Source: Modestobacter italicus (GTDB taxonomy: Bacteria; Actinomycetota; Actinomycetes; Mycobacteriales; Geodermatophilaceae). Taken from it: a stretch of 64,000 bases of DNA. The translations under genes and the position numbers were made by a program. The number at the start of each line of letters is the position of its first letter. The first letter of the stretch is position 1. Shown here piece by piece: positions 63,085 to 64,000 of this stretch. The notes under the pieces are model-generated. The model ran no database searches and was not told the origin of the DNA. It saw only the letters and a program-made list of their open reading frames with translations. Where the stretch lies: assembly GCF_019799965.1 (NCBI RefSeq), contig NZ_JABGCJ010000005.1:310001-374000 (forward strand), given 5' to 3'.

Positions 63085-64000
63085 GTGCCAGCCCGCCCCG
63101 GCGACCCGGTGGACCTCGTGCTCGCCCCGCGGGACGGGCTCGCGCTCGCCCGCCGCGACCTGACCGCCGACTGCAGCCGCTGCGTCGGGCTGTGCTGCGT
63201 GCTGCCGGCCTTCGCCGCCTCGGCCGACTTCGCCTTCGACAAGCCCGCCGACACCCCGTGCCGGCACCTGCAGACCGACGCCCGCTGCGGGGTGCACGAC
63301 CAGCTGCGCGACCGGGGCATGCCCGGGTGCGTCGTCTTCGACTGCTTCGGCGCCGGCCAGCGGGTCACCCAGGTGACCTTCGGCGGCGCGGCCCGGACGA
63401 CCGACCCGGCGAGCACGGCGGCGGTGTCGGCGGTCTTCCCGGTCATGCGCCAGCTCACCGAGCTGCTCTGGCACCTCACCGAGGCCGAGGCGCTGCTGCC
63501 CGCCGGTCCGCTCCGCGGGGAGGCGACGGCGGCGAGGGACCACACCGAGCGGCTCACCCACTGCACTCCCGCCGAGCTGTCCGCCCTGGACGCCGCCCAG
63601 CTCCGCCGGGAGGTGGGCGACCTGCTGGGCCGGGTCAGCGAGGTGGTGCGATCAGTGGTGCCCGACCGCGCCCGGGACCGGCGCAGCGCGGACCTCATGG
63701 GCGCCTCGCTGCGCGGCGCGGACCTGCACGGGGCGAGCCTGCGCGGGGCCCAGCTGATCGGTGCCGACCTGCGCGGCGCCGACCTGCGCCGGGCCGACCT
63801 GCTGGGCGCGGACCTGCGCGCGGCGGACCTGGGCGGCGCCGACCTGACCGGGGCGCTGTTCCTGACCGGCCCGCAGCTGACCGCGGCCCGCGGCGACGGG
63901 GCCACCCGGCTGCCGGCGTCGCTGGCCCGGCCCGCGCACTGGCCCACCGGCACCCCGGCGCCGACCGGGCGCGCCCGCCCGGCCCGTCGCCCCCGCCGTC
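63085..64000 (+). CDS. YkgJ-like cysteine cluster plus pentapeptide-repeat protein (3' partial)
   Basis: The frame opens at GTG 63085 after GGAGGA and remains open for 305 codons to the window edge. Residues 28-90 carry eight cysteines (30, 33, 37, 38, 59, 68, 82, 87) in a C-x2-C-x3-CC...C...C...C-x4-C layout like YkgJ-type zinc/iron-chelating domains. After a helical linker, residues about 201-260 are pentapeptide repeats (GADLRGADLRRADLLGADLR), which form a right-handed beta-helix. A Pro/Arg-rich tail follows. Pentapeptide proteins sometimes mimic DNA, but the combined role here is unknown. The stop lies beyond the window. Confidence 0.82.
   Translation, partial: MPARPGDPVDLVLAPRDGLALARRDLTADCSRCVGLCCVLPAFAASADFAFDKPADTPCRHLQTDARCGVHDQLRDRGMPGCVVFDCFGAGQRVTQVTFGGAARTTDPASTAAVSAVFPVMRQLTELLWHLTEAEALLPAGPLRGEATAARDHTERLTHCTPAELSALDAAQLRREVGDLLGRVSEVVRSVVPDRARDRRSADLMGASLRGADLHGASLRGAQLIGADLRGADLRRADLLGADLRAADLGGADLTGALFLTGPQLTAARGDGATRLPASLARPAHWPTGTPAPTGRARPARRPRR

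Overview
The window is about 64 kb of very high-GC DNA. Coding style, GTG starts, abundant leaderless promoters and several lineage-typical families (a small RGCVC-motif protein, a ScyD/ScyE-like secreted propeller, a YkgJ-like plus pentapeptide-repeat protein) point to an actinobacterium, most likely Geodermatophilaceae (Modestobacter, Blastococcus or Geodermatophilus). The taxonomic call is inferred from gene content. I see no rRNA, tRNA, CRISPR array, insertion sequence or prophage. About 49 protein genes are supported, two of them cut by the window edges, and no intergenic gap exceeds 300 bp.

Layout. 1-1858: the end of an OleC-like adenylate-forming enzyme and an OleD-like reductase. 1877-9123: a hypothetical protein, a sigma-factor-like protein fused to a membrane anchor, a long-chain acyl-CoA ligase, a protein made of four cold-shock domains, and a membrane protein divergent from a TetR regulator. 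9132-11961: an omega-amidase and aminotransferase pair plus an NmrA-like reductase. 12046-19035: a glucuronide locus with a GH2 beta-glucuronidase, a LacI regulator, a LarA-family nickel-pincer enzyme, UxaC and a UxuB-like reductase. Two matching LacI-type operators flank it. 19099-23330: a TetR and MFS exporter pair, a zinc alcohol dehydrogenase and an SGNH hydrolase. 22539-29730: GH3, DUF1349 and GH2 enzymes and an SDR. 29738-43111: an eight-gene minus-strand operon (binding protein, permease, permease-ATPase fusion, ATPase, two GH78 alpha-L-rhamnosidases, GH43, nucleoside-hydrolase-like protein). 43291-53007: an IclR regulator, GH1 beta-glucosidase, metallo-beta-lactamase-fold hydrolase, quercetinase-like cupin, esterase, FAH-family hydrolase, DUF3500 protein, FAD monooxygenase and Gfo/Idh oxidoreductase. 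52989-64000: an EAL phosphodiesterase, PfkB kinase, secreted GH10 xylanase, ABM monooxygenase, pyridoxal kinase and several small or hypothetical genes.

How the genes work together. The rhamnosidases and GH1 enzyme lack signal peptides and sit beside an importer. This suggests that plant rhamnosides or glucosides are imported intact and deglycosylated in the cytoplasm. A monocupin with the quercetinase metal motif, an esterase, a flavin monooxygenase and an FAH hydrolase follow, so the 29.7-52 kb region reads as a candidate flavonoid-glycoside catabolic island. Five 15-bp TGCC-N7-GGCA-type sites with a CAAT core lie 42-44 nt upstream of six candidate -10 boxes in this region, beside a single IclR gene. 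I infer that this is a regulon operator.

The glucuronide locus has GUS, UxaC and a UxuB-like enzyme but no mannonate dehydratase. It carries a LarA homologue with conserved cofactor-binding residues, which suggests a C2-epimerisation route from mannonate to gluconate. Both ideas are inferences from sequence and context and are testable.
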